64,000 nt of DNA from Candidatus Paracaedibacter acanthamoebae. Lineage in GTDB: Bacteria > Pseudomonadota > Alphaproteobacteria > Paracaedibacterales > Paracaedibacteraceae. The translations under genes were made by a program, and so were the position numbers. Every line of letters starts with the position of its first letter. Position 1 is the stretch's first letter. This document shows positions 62,440 to 64,000 of the stretch, in pieces. Below the pieces are notes generated by a model. That model was not told the origin of the DNA, ran no database searches, and saw nothing but the letters and a program-made list of their open reading frames with translations. Where the stretch lies: positions 558,001 to 622,000 of the forward strand of contig NZ_CP008941.1 of assembly GCF_000742835.1 (NCBI RefSeq), read 5' to 3'.

Positions 62440-64000
62440 TAGACGCTAGCCTCCATTCTCATTGCTAATACTATCAGTGGTGTTGGTTTTATTTGGGTTA
62501 ATACAACTTGCCCATAAGCATCCCAACCTCTTAATCCTTCGATTCGATGAATTCCAGTAAAGACAGGTAACGGTCGATCAAGAAGCTGATCATTGAATCC
62601 CCTAAAAGAGACAGGGACATTATTAACGACAGCTGCCGATGTTTGATAGAACCAAACATAACAGCTGGTTATCCGTTTCTTTTCTCCCATCTTTTCTCCT
62701 ACTAGTTGGAGAGCTTCAAAGGGCAAGGTCTTTACTATTGGAATGAAATTCAGTCCGATATCGGCGTATTCATTTACAGGCGTTTCCGTCGTAATCTGAC
62801 CTCCAACAACCGTTTTATCCTCCAGGTACGCCCCATCGGCAAAAACGTTTACTACTCGTCCTTCCAGATGATCCAGCCCCGTTAATACAGTGGTAGGACC
62901 ACCAACTGTCTTTCGAACAGAGCAGTCTCCCATAATATTATAATTGGCTCTTTCAAAGTACTTTACTTGCTGACCATTAATCGTTCGTTGAACAACCACA
63001 TAAATATCTTCTTCATCTGCACAGACAGACGTTACCAATCCATCCGTTGTTGTTAAAGTGAATCCACGGACATTTTCTTCATTAATAAAGACACCATTTG
63101 TTAGTGTTCCATCTGAATTAACTATAAGCAGCATGTCGGCTTCATCGGAACTGGTACTGCGTCTAATATCAAAATCAACTGGCTGTTTGATTAAATGCGA
63201 GGCTAGAATTGAGATATTGCTTGATGTAAATGCTTGCTGATTTTCGTCAAACACTAGTTGGATGATGCTATTACCACCGCGTTGGACAAACATGATTACA
63301 CCATTAGAGACGACCGGCCTTAATCCAAATTCACTACCCACTTCGGTTTGAGGAAAGAAGCTAATAGTCTCCGGAGTAAGAGCAGCACCTCTCGAAAGAA
63401 GCACTGATGACTCACCCCCTGATGTAAATAGGTTCAGTGATCTATGGGCTAGAAGATTGACAATTGGCTCTTCATTGTCGAGGTCACGGTAAAATCCATC
63501 TGAATCTCTAAAAGCTCCTCTATCAAAATCTAAATATTCTCCCAGGACAGAACCTACAATTGTTCGAGGTCGGGAACGCATCCCACCTATAAGCAACCGG
63601 CCTTGAAAGAAGGCAAGGCTCCTAATATAACCTCTCGTTGCTGACCACATAGGTTCAAAGCCACGCTGTATATTCCAATTGTTTGCTGTAATTGGATTGA
63701 CATTATAAAAGGGAACCTCTGTTATCGCTTGAACAACGGTTGGACTTGTATAAGCTGTAATTCGCGCTCTTCCACCATTACCTTCAATAATTTGATTTAC
63801 ATCAGCGGCTGTAAAAGTATTAGCGCCAGCTGTTAAAGTTACCACCCCTATTACTGTGTCTGGCGTCAATGTTGTAGCCGGCAAAGTCTTACTCGGAACA
63901 AAATCATAGTAGGGTATATTCTGTGGTTGCCATGTATTGACAGACCAGTTGTCATCAGCACCCAATCTAGTTATTTCTTGAACATCAAAATCTTCATGAC
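62439..64000 (-). CDS. Tail tube/nozzle protein (T7 gp12-like), partial at window edge
   Basis: At least 520 residues of a beta-rich podovirus tail nozzle protein are visible; the frame stays open to the end of the window, so the true start lies beyond 64,000. Recognised segments include SLAFFQGRLLIGGMRSRPRT, LDFDRGAFRDSDGF, LFTSGGESSVLLSRGAALTP and NGVIMFVQRGGNSIIQLVFD, followed by ASHLI. This pattern is widespread in podovirus nozzle proteins. It lies upstream of the three ejection proteins, as in T7. Confidence 0.83.
   Translation of the reverse strand, partial: HEDFDVQEITRLGADDNWSVNTWQPQNIPYYDFVPSKTLPATTLTPDTVIGVVTLTAGANTFTAADVNQIIEGNGGRARITAYTSPTVVQAITEVPFYNVNPITANNWNIQRGFEPMWSATRGYIRSLAFFQGRLLIGGMRSRPRTIVGSVLGEYLDFDRGAFRDSDGFYRDLDNEEPIVNLLAHRSLNLFTSGGESSVLLSRGAALTPETISFFPQTEVGSEFGLRPVVSNGVIMFVQRGGNSIIQLVFDENQQAFTSSNISILASHLIKQPVDFDIRRSTSSDEADMLLIVNSDGTLTNGVFINEENVRGFTLTTTDGLVTSVCADEEDIYVVVQRTINGQQVKYFERANYNIMGDCSVRKTVGGPTTVLTGLDHLEGRVVNVFADGAYLEDKTVVGGQITTETPVNEYADIGLNFIPIVKTLPFEALQLVGEKMGEKKRITSCYVWFYQTSAAVVNNVPVSFRGFNDQLLDRPLPVFTGIHRIEGLRGWDAYGQVVLTQIKPTPLIVLAMRMEASV

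Overview
The window reads as a chromosome segment of an AT-rich, Gram-negative alphaproteobacterium, most likely an intracellular or host-associated lineage such as Holosporales/Paracaedibacter relatives. This placement is an inference. It rests on an NDUFS4-type complex I accessory subunit, the rpmF-plsX-fabH and rplY-pth gene pairs, RNase J, a 17-kDa-antigen-like lipoprotein, Sel1-repeat secreted proteins, LpxB (so an LPS outer membrane), short intergenic spaces and many decaying genes.

Region 1 (1-42,000) is host chromosome. It holds tRNA-Leu(CAA)-rnd, an EmrAB/TolC-type efflux operon, tRNA-Pro(UGG) with the complex I subunit, a GNAT-like protein, a nucleotidyltransferase, an FKBP isomerase, Sel1 proteins and a pseudokinase/membrane-protein pair. 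A gene graveyard follows (about 12.7-15.3 kb: frameshifted trypsin-like protease, glycosyltransferase relic, frameshifted ORF, nonsense-mutated Sel1 gene). After it come GT4, trhO, pth-rplY, murF-mraY, uvrD, a broken YciI gene, peroxiredoxin, ilvA, rpmF-plsX-fabH, nhaA, lpxB, rhlE, a YiiX-like hydrolase, rpsU, RNase J, a phytochrome-type histidine kinase lacking the bilin cysteine, and hdeD.

The most striking host-side pattern is that several accessory genes are out of frame by exactly one missing base in an A (or T on the opposite strand) homopolymer: the outer-membrane factor, the EmrA start, the protease PDZ end, ORF 14547-15010, hdeD and possibly ORF 40477. A7-A9 tracts in mraY and the histidine kinase are intact. 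Slippage mutation, phase variation, transcriptional slippage and homopolymer under-calling are all possible; the sequence alone cannot decide.

Region 2 (about 42,000 to the right edge) is a prophage with a T7-like (podovirus) virion module. The early part carries an HTH replication protein with three near-perfect palindromes inside its gene, a Cro-like repressor with palindromic operators, RecT, a YqaJ-tail-like protein, SSB and unknowns. The middle carries cargo: a secreted PLD-family protein with a 24-bp tandem repeat, a DinJ-YafQ toxin-antitoxin pair, a short tyrosine recombinase with nearby repeated decamers, an AlpA-like regulator and a secreted acidic low-complexity protein. The late part, all on the minus strand, encodes spanins, a holin candidate, a GH108 endolysin, a tail fibre with its probable assembly protein, three internal virion proteins and a tail tube/nozzle protein that runs off the window. 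Capsid, portal and terminase genes are not in view and presumably lie beyond 64,000.
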